The notes below the pieces were generated by a model, which had not been told where the DNA came from, did not search any database, and saw nothing but the letters and a program-made list of their open reading frames with translations. A DNA stretch of 55,891 nucleotides from Gemmatimonadales bacterium (GTDB lineage: Bacteria; Gemmatimonadota; Gemmatimonadetes; Longimicrobiales; Gaopeijiaceae), in the NCBI GenBank assembly GCA_007695195.1, contig REEG01000186.1, positions 1 to 55,891 on the forward strand, read 5' to 3'. The number at the start of each line of letters is the position of its first letter. Position 1 is the stretch's first letter. This document shows, piece after piece, positions 7,307-16,309 of the stretch. The translations under genes were made by a program, and so were the position numbers.

Positions 7307-8516
7307 GTCGTCAGCCTGCCACTGGATGATCGGATTGCCGAGGTCGGCGGCGGCCGCGGTGAACGATTCCTTGAAGCCCCAGGCCGAAGCGAAGAGCATC
7401 GGTGAACCGGGGCCAAGTGCCTCCCGGGCCCAGCCCCGTCCGCTGTCCGCCAGGCGTCGGAGGTCGGCAACGTGCTTCAGGAGGACCTTCGCGTCGGCCA
7501 ACTCGTTCCGGATCCTCGCCGAGCCGGTGAGGAGGCCCCCGTCGAGGAGGCGCGCCACGACATCAATTTCCGCGTCCTGCCGGTCCGTGTCCTTCCCGGC
7601 CCAGCGCCCCCACTCGGCTACGGGCGGAAGGCCCCTCTGCTCCCAGAACCGATGGTAGGCCTGCCGTATGACGTCCTCGAAGACATGTTGTCCCACATGG
7701 GTCGGGAACACTTGTGGTGCAAGGCGATCCCGCCACACCACGGACGCCTCCGCAGTCGCGATCGCCGACTGGTTGGGGAGGACGAGCCCGTAGTACATGC
7801 GCAACGCAGGATCGGCGATCCGATAGCGAAGCGCCTGGTTTCTCGGCTCGTTGAAATTGCGCTCACCCTCGATGAACCCGAGGGTGGCCATCAGGCTCGT
7901 CATGCGGCGAAAACCGCTGTCGACCTTGCTCCCCAGGGCGGCTGCGATCTCGCCATTGGTCCGTCTCTTCGTTCCGATCGACTGGAGAATGCCCTGATAC
8001 GTCCCGTAGTCCCTCCTCCTGCGCGAGGATTGTTTCGAGCTGGAGCCTTACGGCGCCATTGGGAGACAGCATGAGGTCGACGATGTTTTCTTCGAGCGAT
8101 CGGCCCGTGTCGATCAGGCTCAGGTATTTGGGCACGCCTCCGAACGCCGCATAGGTGCGTAGGCGATCCATGGGACCGTATGCGGAGACTATCTTTCCCG
8201 CATCGTGGTAATCGAAGGGGTCGAGCTGATGCGACCAGTCCAGCCGTCCGTAAAGCGGTGACCCACCGTGCTGGAGTGCCTCCAGCGTGCGGATCGCCGA
8301 GCCGGAAAGGACCAGCAGGACGCCGCCCGTGCGGTTGATCTCCGGGGTCGTGGCAGAAGCAGCGAAGTAGAAGGCACGCTACTGATCCCAGAGATGGGTC
8401 AGCAGATGTGTCTTGCCGACCCGTCTTCGTCCGTAGAGCAACGCGAGCCGGCGTTGACCGCTCTGGGCCAGCCCCTGAAGAGCGGCCTGTTCCTTTTCCC
8501 TGCCCATGATGCTCAT
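7298..8516 (-). pseudogene. AAA ATPase with DUF234 (ATPase_2 family), broken
   Basis: It begins at ATG 8516 (MSIMGREKEQAAL) with a Walker A-type loop (LYGRRRVGKTHLLTHL). A TAG follows directly after HLWDQ near 8380, then the same frame continues (RAFYFAASATTPEINR) and jumps to GGVLLVLSGSAIRTLEAL. The roughly 60 residues expected to hold Walker B are therefore missing. Another frameshift occurs near 8000. The C-terminal DUF234-like nuclease-fold half is intact as a frame of about 200 residues (7298-7903). Members are common in archaea and some bacteria and are often linked to mobile regions. It is not functional as read. Confidence 0.75.
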
Positions 8517-9179
8517 GGCCAAATGTCCTTGTAGCCATGTATGTATGGCAGCAATTATGTGCGGCAGCATGTGAGCCTGACAAGATGACTCCGCAGTCCG
8601 GCATGCCACTGGGCAGGGCCACCTCCATCTGGTTCGCAGGCGTTGGGACGATGTCCCGAACCCCCGCAGAGCATCCTGGAGTTCATCGGATTCAGTAGAC
8701 GCCCCAGCTTTGAGGCAAAGGAAGTGTCCAGAGGGCGAGAGGGAAGAAGACGTAGGGGGTTGAGTTCAAGCCGACGGCGAACGCGATTCGAAAGTAGGCG
8801 ATGCACGCGGACATCGATGAAGGACTGGAGGCTGAGAGGCGGAGCCCCGCCCAAAAACCGAACCCAGATTCTATTTTGGGCTCTCGTTGGATTCCCTGCA
8901 GGGTTGATGGCGCTGTCTGCACCGCTGGACGTTTGCTCTTGGTTGCTGTTGGCGGTGGGTGCAGCCCCGGGGGAACCAAGGATGTCTCTCCCAAGAACCG
9001 GACTCGACGACCAACAGCACCCAAGAACGAACGCTGAGGGGCGAAGAAATGGGTCTGCACCTCGAGAGGACCGGACCCGGCGCACACCTCGCTCTCACCT
9101 GATCCGGACCCAGGTGGCTCCCTCCCCAACCCATGGGGAGTCCAAGGACGTTCGCGGGCAGCAGGGAAGAGAAAGCGGC
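8517..9179. other. Gene-free interval
   Basis: About 660 bp separate the ATPase pseudogene from the histidine kinase. Open frames exist on both strands but carry no recognisable motif, signal peptide or convincing ribosome binding site, and they overlap each other heavily. I see no repeat or tRNA here. It may hold decayed sequence belonging to the neighbouring graveyard. Confidence 0.5.
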
Positions 9180-11942
9180 TCAGCCGGGCCGCTCCGGCGC
9201 GCCGGGGGGCGCCCCTGCTCCTTGCTGTAGGAGTCTTGCCAGCTCTTCGAGGAGGAGGTCGGCTTCGTAGGGCTTGGGCACGAAGGTGGAGAGGGCCGGA
9301 AGTCCTTCCTCCCTCAGCACCGGGTGATCTGCGAACCCGGAGATGAAGAGCACGGGGATGAAGCGGGTCTGCCGAATCTGAAGGGCCAACTCCACCCCGT
9401 TCATCCCGGGCATAACCACATCGGTGACCAGGGCGTCGGGGATAAACGCATCATCTCCCGCCAGGAGGTCCAGCGCCTCGTCGCCCCGGGAGGCGGTCCG
9501 TACCTCGTACCCGGCTCTTTCCAGAAGTCGTCGGGCCAACCGGAGGATCGCCGGTTCGTCGTCGACGAGCAGGATGCGCACGGGCGGAGCCTTGGGAGTG
9601 CCGGGCTCGCCGCCGGATTCCGCCGACGTTGGAGCCACCGAGGAGGAACCGTCGGCCGGCCGGAGCACTTCGACCGAGCGGGTCGCAGCCGAGGCGGGGG
9701 CGGAAGTGAAGGTGGATGTGGATCCGGAAGTGGAGGTGGAAGCGGAAGTGGAGTTGGAGTTGGAGTTGGAAGTGGGAGTGGAAGTGGAGGCGGAGGCGCT
9801 GGGAATCCAGAGGTGGAAGTGGCTGCCTTGCCCCGGTTCGCTCTCCACCGTCACATCGCCCCCCATCTGTCGGACGATCCCGTAGACGGTGGCAAGCCCC
9901 AGCCCACTTCCCCGGCCCCTGGCCTTGGTGGTAAAGAAGGGCTCGAAGACCCGTTCCCTTACCTCCGGCGGCATCCCGTGCCCCGAGTCCTCGAAGGAGA
10001 GCCGGACCCATGACTGGGCCGGATCAGGGCTTGGATGGCGCATTCCCTCCGGTCCCGCACCCCCCGAAACCGCCGCATTCCGTCCGACCGCTGCCTCGTC
10101 CATTCGAACCACCTCCCCCTCCACGCTCGTGCGAAGGATGAGGAGCCCTCCCGAGGGCATGGCATCGCGAGCGTTGGCGGCCAGGTTCAGGAAGATCTGC
10201 GAGAGCTGATTCCGGTCCGACCGGATCCACAGAGGGGTGGAAGAGAGTGCGGCGTAGACCTGGATGTCCGTGCCGATCATCCGGCGGATCAGCTCCAGGA
10301 ACTCCTGAACCAGCTGATTCAGTTCCAGGCGCTCGGGTCGGATCACCTGCTGCGAGCTCGTGTCCAGGAGCTGTTGGGTGAGGGCGGCTCCCCTCTCCGC
10401 CGAAGCACGAATCTGGGCCAGGTCTTCCTGGGCCGTGTGTTGGTCGGGCAGCTCTTGGGCTGCCATGTCGGCGGCACCGCGGATCACGGTGAGGAGATTG
10501 TTGAAGTCATGGGCGACCCCGCCCGCCAGGCGCCCCACGCTCTCCATCTTCTGGGCCTGGAGGTAGCGGGCCTCCGATTCCCTCAGAGCCTCGTCCGCCC
10601 TCCGCCGCGCCGTCACGTCCCGGGCTAGCACCATGTAGGTGGAGGCCCCTCTCCCATCGGCGGGCTTTCGAGCCACCGAGAGCTCGAACCAGCGCCGGCC
10701 CGAGGAGGGGATGTCCAGCGAATACTGGCGCCCCACGGACGATCCATTCAGCTCCGCCTCTCGGAGGGCTTCAAGGATGATGGCCACCGTCTCAGGCGGC
10801 ATCCAGTCCAGGATCCGGGTGCCGGGAAGGGCCTCCCGGGGAGCGAGGAGTAGGTCGGGCCTCCGGGCGTGGGCGCCGACGAAGCGGCCGTCCCTCTCCA
10901 CCTCGAAGAGGAGGTCAGGGATTGCCGCCAGGGTGGCTTCGAGCTGAGTCCGAGCATGGCGGATTTCCGCGGTTCTCTCCTCCACCTCGTCCTGGAGTCG
11001 GTGTCGATGGTTTCCAAGGGAGGTCAGAAGGTGGGCTACCCACCCGGTGAGGAGGGCGATGAGAAACGCGCCGGAACCGCGAAGGAGAAGGACTGACGTG
11101 GCCCCCCAACCCCCGCTGGGGACGGCGCTGAGAACCCAGGTGCCGTTGGGAAGGGAAACCTCCCGGGAGACGGCCTGCTCCAGCGGAACCGATCCCTCTC
11201 CGGCGATGACCTGGCGCTCCCCGGTATTCGGGTCGAAGCGCCACAGCTCGAAGGCAAGGTCCCAGTCCAGAAGCCCCCGGAGCCCGGACTCGTCAACGAT
11301 GCGGTCCACCGGAAGCACCACGTTCACGAGCCCCCAGAACTCCCCCTCAGGGGGCACGGAGGGGACGGGGGACTCGGGAGGCACGGGGGGCAAGGGGGAC
11401 CCAGGGGGCTCGGCCGTTGCCGGGGTTCCGGTCCCGTCGTCCCCTTGAAGGTAGACCGGAAGCCGACCCACCACGCCGAGCCCGCCCTGCACGAGCTCCA
11501 GCGGACCCGCCACCGTAAGTTGGCCGGAATCTCTGGCCCGGCGCGCCTCCTCTCCCTGCACCGGATCGGCGAACTGGTCGAAGCCGAGGGAAGCCTGATT
11601 GGCCTCGAAGGGGGCCGTTTGGCGAATGAACCCACCTGGAGACAGCGCCAGGACCGAGATGGAGGGGAAGTAGTCGAGCATCTCCCCGGCCACCGCCTCG
11701 AAATCGGCGATCTCGCCGTCGCCCTGTCGAACGAGGGCACCGAGCGCATAGGCCACGGTGAGGGAACGCTCCACCACGGCCCTCAGTGACCGAGCCTGAT
11801 ACCCGGTCATCGCCTCCACCCGCTCCTGCTCCCGCTCCCGGTCGGCTCCCTGGATCCAGACGACAATCGCCCCCGAGACCAGGAGGGCCCCGACGAAGGC
11901 CAGGACGGCGGCCCGGAGCGGAGAAGGTAGGCGCGAGGTCAC
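9180..11942 (-). CDS. Hybrid sensor histidine kinase (CHASE-PAS-HisKA-HATPase-REC)
   Basis: A 920-residue inner-membrane sensor. TM1 is at about 10-31 and TM2 at about 283-306. Between them a CHASE-like periplasmic domain is indicated by FPSISVLALSPGGFIRQTAP and GRLPVYLQ (about 92-165). A PAS domain spans 330-445. The phosphoacceptor is His478 (GGVAHDFNNLL), the N box NLAANARDAM is near 590, G1 EDSGHGM is near 652, and a C-terminal receiver has Asp841 (LVTDVVMPGMNG) and Lys890. Residues 715-752 are an almost pure Ser/Thr/Asn linker. The ligand is unknown; CHASE domains bind small extracellular molecules in other organisms. No cognate regulator gene is adjacent, so output may go through phosphotransfer or a distant partner. 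Confidence 0.92.
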   Translation of the reverse strand: MTSRLPSPLRAAVLAFVGALLVSGAIVVWIQGADREREQERVEAMTGYQARSLRAVVERSLTVAYALGALVRQGDGEIADFEAVAGEMLDYFPSISVLALSPGGFIRQTAPFEANQASLGFDQFADPVQGEEARRARDSGQLTVAGPLELVQGGLGVVGRLPVYLQGDDGTGTPATAEPPGSPLPPVPPESPVPSVPPEGEFWGLVNVVLPVDRIVDESGLRGLLDWDLAFELWRFDPNTGERQVIAGEGSVPLEQAVSREVSLPNGTWVLSAVPSGGWGATSVLLLRGSGAFLIALLTGWVAHLLTSLGNHRHRLQDEVEERTAEIRHARTQLEATLAAIPDLLFEVERDGRFVGAHARRPDLLLAPREALPGTRILDWMPPETVAIILEALREAELNGSSVGRQYSLDIPSSGRRWFELSVARKPADGRGASTYMVLARDVTARRRADEALRESEARYLQAQKMESVGRLAGGVAHDFNNLLTVIRGAADMAAQELPDQHTAQEDLAQIRASAERGAALTQQLLDTSSQQVIRPERLELNQLVQEFLELIRRMIGTDIQVYAALSSTPLWIRSDRNQLSQIFLNLAANARDAMPSGGLLILRTSVEGEVVRMDEAAVGRNAAVSGGAGPEGMRHPSPDPAQSWVRLSFEDSGHGMPPEVRERVFEPFFTTKARGRGSGLGLATVYGIVRQMGGDVTVESEPGQGSHFHLWIPSASASTSTPTSNSNSNSTSASTSTSGSTSTFTSAPASAATRSVEVLRPADGSSSVAPTSAESGGEPGTPKAPPVRILLVDDEPAILRLARRLLERAGYEVRTASRGDEALDLLAGDDAFIPDALVTDVVMPGMNGVELALQIRQTRFIPVLFISGFADHPVLREEGLPALSTFVPKPYEADLLLEELARLLQQGAGAPPGAPERPG
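9687..9800 (-). repeat. In-frame hexanucleotide-like repeat encoding a Ser/Thr-rich linker
   Basis: The plus strand shows many GGAAGTGGAGTT-like units (for example 9737-9790). On the coding strand they give alternating Ser with Thr, Asn or Ala between the kinase core and the receiver. Units are multiples of three, so length changes keep the frame. This could let linker length vary between strains. Confidence 0.85.
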
Positions 11943-12836
11943 TGGGAGAGACGGGGAAGTAGGCCGGTGGGCGCAAGGTGGGGGGTGTGGGGTCAGGCCA
12001 AAGGGACCCTTGGCGGGAAGAAGGTATGGAGTCGCCGCCCTGCTAACAATTCAGCCGCCATTGTCCACCTCTGTCCACCTCCCTGTCCGAGGTGATGGAC
12101 ACGATGATAGGAACGAACATAGGCGAACCCTCCGCCGGCTCCGTCCTGCCCGTCGGAGAGGCGTCCCTCGGAGGAGGTTGGACGGTGCGGAGCTGCTCCC
12201 GCTCGTGCGGGCAGGCGTCCAGTTCACCGATGGAGAGCAGGTCGAACGAGAGGATCAACACCACGAGGAGAGGGTCGCCGCTCGATCATCCCTATCCACA
12301 ACTTCTGACAACACATCGGCTTGCAGCCACCTGACAAAGATAGCGGATCCAACTGCCGCACCGCCAAGGAAGAGTAGGGTCGCGACTTCCGGCGTGGGGC
12401 CTCCCGTACGGTTCTGGAAGAAGCCAGGGCCAAGGGAACGGATAGGCCGGACAGGCTCCTGAGCGGTGAAAAATCTCAACCGCAGCACCTTCGCCGGTGC
12501 CGCGAGCCGAATTTTGACCGGTCGGATAGACCCGAACGGCGACCCGGTCATATTTCCCCGAGCCATGAACTGGCTGACCTCTCGGGAACTGGCTGCCCTC
12601 TTGGGAACTGGGTGCCTTCGTCGGGGCCGGACTCCTTGAGGGAGGTCTGTGCCCCGTCATCCATGGGCGATCCTATCCGCATCGAAGTAGAGAAACCCCT
12701 GCAATAACTGCATGAACTCCGCAGGTTTATTCGCCGGGACGTGGTGACTTCCGGGTTGAGGCTTGCTTATGAGCGTAGGATCCCCGGTGCGCACCTTCCG
12801 GCGAGGCCCCTCCAGGGTGAGTCCCCCCGCCCCCCC
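11943..12836. other. Gene-free interval
   Basis: About 890 bp between the histidine kinase (read leftward from 11942) and the end of the lytic transglycosylase. Several frames of 60-150 codons exist on both strands, none with a recognisable motif. A GTACGGTTCTGG stretch near 12410 resembles the end of group II intron domain V but lacks its 5' partner. The promoter of the kinase must lie at the left end. I cannot support a gene here. Confidence 0.45.
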
Positions 12837-15302
12837 CTACCGCGCCACCGCCGTTGAGGGGATCCCCCCGCCGTGGGGGCTTCGGGCCAGCGCCGCCTGG
12901 TACGAGAGCCCGAGACACGGCTCGAAGTCGCCGCACCCGTAGAGGGCGGTGTAGATGCGGGTGTACTGGTGCACCACCTTCACGTAGTGCCTGGTTTCCC
13001 GGAAGGGGATGTGCTCCCGGAAGACGTCCACATTCCGGTACTCGGGGCGCTCCCGCCACTGCCGGGCCCGGGTGGGGCCGGCGTTGTACGCCGCCAGCGC
13101 ATCCTCGGCCCGGCCGTCGAAACGGCGCACCATGGAGGCCAGGAAGGCGGTTCCCAGCCGGACGTTCATCTCCGGGTCTTCCAGGAGGGCAGGGGAGTAG
13201 CGGAGACCCTCGGCGGTGGCCACCTCCCGTCCGGTGCCGGGCATGAGCTGCATGAGCCCCACCGCGCCCGCCGAACTCCGGATGGTGGGGTGGAAGAGGG
13301 ACTCCTGCCGGATGAGCCCCGCCACGAAGAAGGGATCGAGCCCCCGGGACCGGGCCTCCCGGACGATGGTGTCCCGCCACGGGAAGGGGTGGACGATGCG
13401 GAGGAGCCGGAGGTCCCACTCCCCATTCCGGGTGTGGATGGCGCGCCCCAGCACCACCCCCTGGATGGGGAACCCCCCGTCCAGGAGCGCTTCCGCCAGC
13501 TCATACGCCTCGTCGTCGCGATCCAGGAAGGCCCGTTCCAGCCGGGCCAGCTCCCAGACGAAGGAGCCCGAGGTGGGGACCCGCTGATGCACCCGGAGCC
13601 GGAGGATGGCGTTCCGCACCGGAACGGGCCGCGCCGTCGCCGCCGCCGGACCCACCGCCAGGTCGCCGGGGAGCACCGGGGCCTCCAGGCGCTCTCCCGC
13701 CAGAGCGCCGTAGAAGGTAAGGGGATTCTCCTGGTACACCTGATGGAAGAACTCCCGGGCCCGCTCCCCGTCGCCGCGCCGCTCGTGGGAGAGCGCCGCC
13801 CAGTACGCCGCCTGCTGCCGGGTGGCGCTGCGCCTGGCCGACTCGGCGTAGGCTTCGAAGTGCCGCACCGCCGCGTCGTAGCGACCGGCCAGGTAGTAGG
13901 CCGTCCCATGCCGGACCGCCGCCAACTCCCCGGCGGGGCTGGCCACGCCGGCCCGGAAGAGGTCTTCCACGGCAGGAGCCCGGCTCGACGCACCGTCACT
14001 CCCACCGATCTGGCCCAGAAGAGCCAGCATCCCCTCCTCGCCAAGGGCCGGGCCCGCGTCGGGATCCCGGTCCAGGAGGGCGAGGAAGTGGTCGCGTGCC
14101 TCCCGGGTCCGCCCTTGAGCCAGCGCCCCCTGCCCCTTCAGGTAGAGGGCTTCCGCCGAGGCGAACCCGCCGTTCACATCTGCCGCCAGGGGGGCCAGCA
14201 CCGTCGCCGCCTCTCCGTTGCGACCCATCTCCACCAGCGCCCGGCCCAGCGCCAGCCGGAGGTGGGGAGGGCCGGCCTCTCCCAGTGGAGCCCCCTCGGT
14301 CCTGTGAAGGAGAAGGGTTTCCAGGTGGGAGCGGGCCTCGGCCCAGGCCCCGTCCGCCACCAGCGCCAGCGCCAACCGTTCCAGCACCTCCGGATCCCGG
14401 ATCTCGCCGGGGAGGCGGGCCAGTCGCCGCGCCGCGTCCCGGGCCGCCGGCCCCTGCGGTTCCCCGCCCATGAGGGCCCGGGTCAGATGCTCCCGCGCCG
14501 CCGCCGTGTCTCCCAGGGCCAGCGCCAATCGGCCCCCCCGCGCCCGGGCCAGCGCCGCCTGCTCGGGGTGGGCGGTGTCCAGGCCCGCTGCCTCGTCCAG
14601 CGCAACCCGGCGGGCCTTCACCGAATCCCCCGCCGACTCCAGCGCTTCGACCCGGAAGCTCCACCCCCACAGGGCCCGAAGCTCCCTGGCCCCGGCCTCG
14701 TCCACATCGTCCAGCGCCATGCGCACCCCCGCCGTGTCCCCGTCCGCCGCCAGGAGTTCGGCCCGGATGAGGGGCCGCCAGTCCGCCAGGGTGGGGAGGA
14801 GGGCCAGGGCCCGATCCACCTGGTCCGCTCCGGCGCGGCGCTCCCCGTCTCGCCAGAGCGAGAGGCCCTGGTCCAGTTCGTCCATGGCCAGGGCCTCGGT
14901 GGCGCTATCCGCCGCCGGGAGTTCAAGGAAGGGGACCACGGGGTGGACCGGCTCCGCTACCCCGGGGAGGGCCTGGGTCATGGTGGCCGCCAGGGCAGGG
15001 AAGGGCGCCCCCTCACCGCATCCGGCCAGGAGGATGGCAAGTAGGATGGGAAGCAGAACCGCCACGACCGGGGCCGGAAGGAGACTTCGCCGGCGCCCGG
15101 GTCCGGAGCGATCTACCAACCTGCCGGCCGCCCCCGGGGAGACAGGTCGCGGCCGAAGAGTCTGGGGCGTACGAGGCGGAACCATGGGGTGCCTGGGCGT
15201 GGGGCTCTGGGGCGCGCCGCACCAGTTGAGGCCGTGGGGTCCTGAAACGTTCACGGACCCGCTCCCGCGTCGGGGCCCGGAGGCGTCCGGCGGCCGGCTC
15301 AC
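12837..15302 (-). CDS. Slt-type lytic transglycosylase, lipoprotein
   Basis: An 821-residue protein that cleaves the MurNAc-GlcNAc bond of peptidoglycan to give 1,6-anhydro ends. The C-terminal SLT domain has the catalytic Glu667 (AGLIRQESLFHP), then GAVGLMQLMPGTG and the AAYNAGP motif. About 500 residues before it form an alpha-helical, TPR-like superhelix rich in Ala and Leu, as in Slt70. A lipobox (LLAILLAGC) near residue 92 suggests membrane anchoring. GTG 15302 overlaps the NUDIX stop (GTGA), which supports coupled translation, but ATG 15185 gives a more normal signal peptide length. It is the last gene of a coupled minus-strand trio with the NUDIX and M50 genes, an arrangement that suggests envelope maintenance. 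Confidence 0.88.
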   Translation of the reverse strand: MSRPPDASGPRRGSGSVNVSGPHGLNWCGAPQSPTPRHPMVPPRTPQTLRPRPVSPGAAGRLVDRSGPGRRRSLLPAPVVAVLLPILLAILLAGCGEGAPFPALAATMTQALPGVAEPVHPVVPFLELPAADSATEALAMDELDQGLSLWRDGERRAGADQVDRALALLPTLADWRPLIRAELLAADGDTAGVRMALDDVDEAGARELRALWGWSFRVEALESAGDSVKARRVALDEAAGLDTAHPEQAALARARGGRLALALGDTAAAREHLTRALMGGEPQGPAARDAARRLARLPGEIRDPEVLERLALALVADGAWAEARSHLETLLLHRTEGAPLGEAGPPHLRLALGRALVEMGRNGEAATVLAPLAADVNGGFASAEALYLKGQGALAQGRTREARDHFLALLDRDPDAGPALGEEGMLALLGQIGGSDGASSRAPAVEDLFRAGVASPAGELAAVRHGTAYYLAGRYDAAVRHFEAYAESARRSATRQQAAYWAALSHERRGDGERAREFFHQVYQENPLTFYGALAGERLEAPVLPGDLAVGPAAATARPVPVRNAILRLRVHQRVPTSGSFVWELARLERAFLDRDDEAYELAEALLDGGFPIQGVVLGRAIHTRNGEWDLRLLRIVHPFPWRDTIVREARSRGLDPFFVAGLIRQESLFHPTIRSSAGAVGLMQLMPGTGREVATAEGLRYSPALLEDPEMNVRLGTAFLASMVRRFDGRAEDALAAYNAGPTRARQWRERPEYRNVDVFREHIPFRETRHYVKVVHQYTRIYTALYGCGDFEPCLGLSYQAALARSPHGGGIPSTAVAR

Positions 15303-16309
15303 GGCGTGGCGATGGTCGCGGGGGTGGCGGTGGCGTCGACCACCATCCGTACCCCGCTCGAGGTGCGATGGAGTCGGGGTAGGATGCGGCGAACGGGGCG
15401 TCGGCGAAAGTGGGCGGCTACCTCGCCCGGTGTCCGGAACGGCGCCAGCGCCTTCAGCGTGGCCAGGGTGGGGAAGATCAGCGGGAACTCTCCGGCGTGG
15501 TGAAGGCGGAGGGCCTCGTCCGGCGTGATCCAGCGCAGCTCCACCCCTTCGCCGGGCTGCGGCGAGCCGTTGGGATCTCCGGTGTGGAGAACGGCGAAGA
15601 AGCGGGTGTCGTAGCGCCGCCCCTCCAGCTCCGGACTCACCCAGTGGGCCAGATGGAGGGGCTCGGCGCCGTCCAGGTGGATGCCGGCCCGGTGGAGGAG
15701 GGTCTGAAAGTCGGCCTCCCCGGCCAGGAGTCGTTGACGGAGCTCGACGGAGGTCCCCGGTCCGGCGTCTCCCCCCGCCCGCCCTCTCGCCGCCGGCAGG
15801 ACCCCCGTCTCTTCCAGCGTTTCCCGGTAGGCCGCAAGGAGGAAGGCGTGGGGCGGCGGGGCATCGGTCGGGACGCGCATGGATCGCTCCAGCTCCGTCA
15901 GATCCAGGGATCCCAGGATCTCGCGGGAGCCCGGCCCCGCATCCGCTCCCTCCAGGCCGCCCCCGGGGAAGACCCAGGCCCCGGGGACGAAGGAGAGGCC
16001 GGGGCTCCGGCGGAGGAGAAGGACCTGGAGCCCGGCCCCCTCCGGCGCAGGAGGGGGCGCACCCGACGAGGGCGCGCGCCCCGGCCTCAAAAGCACCAGG
16101 GTGGCGGCGGGTCGGGCGGGCTGGATTTCTAGAGTGGGTCGCGGGGGGGCGGCGCCCGGTCCGTCACCTCCAACCGAAGAGCCGCCTCCGCCGGATGAGG
16201 CGTCGTCGTCCGACGGGGCACCTTCCCCCGACCCAGCCGGCTCTTCCGGAACCAGCTCCGCGAACCCCGGGGGAAGGCTCCGGAAGGGGATCTCCACGTC
16301 CCCGGTCAC
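15299..16309 (-). CDS. NUDIX hydrolase, NUDT19-like
   Basis: About 336 residues. After an acidic, Gly/Ser-rich N-terminal 70 residues there is a NUDIX fold: FVPGAWVFPGGGLEGAD, then the helix AAYRETLEETGVLP, which carries the RExxEExG metal-binding core with a long insertion between the Gly and the helix. The inserted stretch and large size resemble the NUDT19/RP2 group, whose members hydrolyse acyl-CoA or CoA; the substrate here is unproven. GTG 16309 overlaps the M50 stop codon (GTGA), and its own TGA overlaps the Slt start, so the three genes are probably translated in series. An ATG at 16348 is also in frame but would overlap the M50 gene by 43 bp. Confidence 0.82.
   Translation of the reverse strand: MTGDVEIPFRSLPPGFAELVPEEPAGSGEGAPSDDDASSGGGGSSVGGDGPGAAPPRPTLEIQPARPAATLVLLRPGRAPSSGAPPPAPEGAGLQVLLLRRSPGLSFVPGAWVFPGGGLEGADAGPGSREILGSLDLTELERSMRVPTDAPPPHAFLLAAYRETLEETGVLPAARGRAGGDAGPGTSVELRQRLLAGEADFQTLLHRAGIHLDGAEPLHLAHWVSPELEGRRYDTRFFAVLHTGDPNGSPQPGEGVELRWITPDEALRLHHAGEFPLIFPTLATLKALAPFRTPGEVAAHFRRRPVRRILPRLHRTSSGVRMVVDATATPATIATP

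Noticed and set aside
8643-9230. 195-codon frame between the ATPase pseudogene and the histidine kinase
   Set aside because: No motif or ribosome binding site, and overlapping frames of similar length exist on the other strand.
12360-12480. Group II intron domain V
   Set aside because: GTACGGTTCTGG is present, but the GAGCCGTA-type 5' half and the GAAA loop are missing.
12873-15044. 723-codon open frame opposite the lytic transglycosylase gene
   Set aside because: Shadow frame from high GC; no motif, while the other strand has a complete Slt domain.
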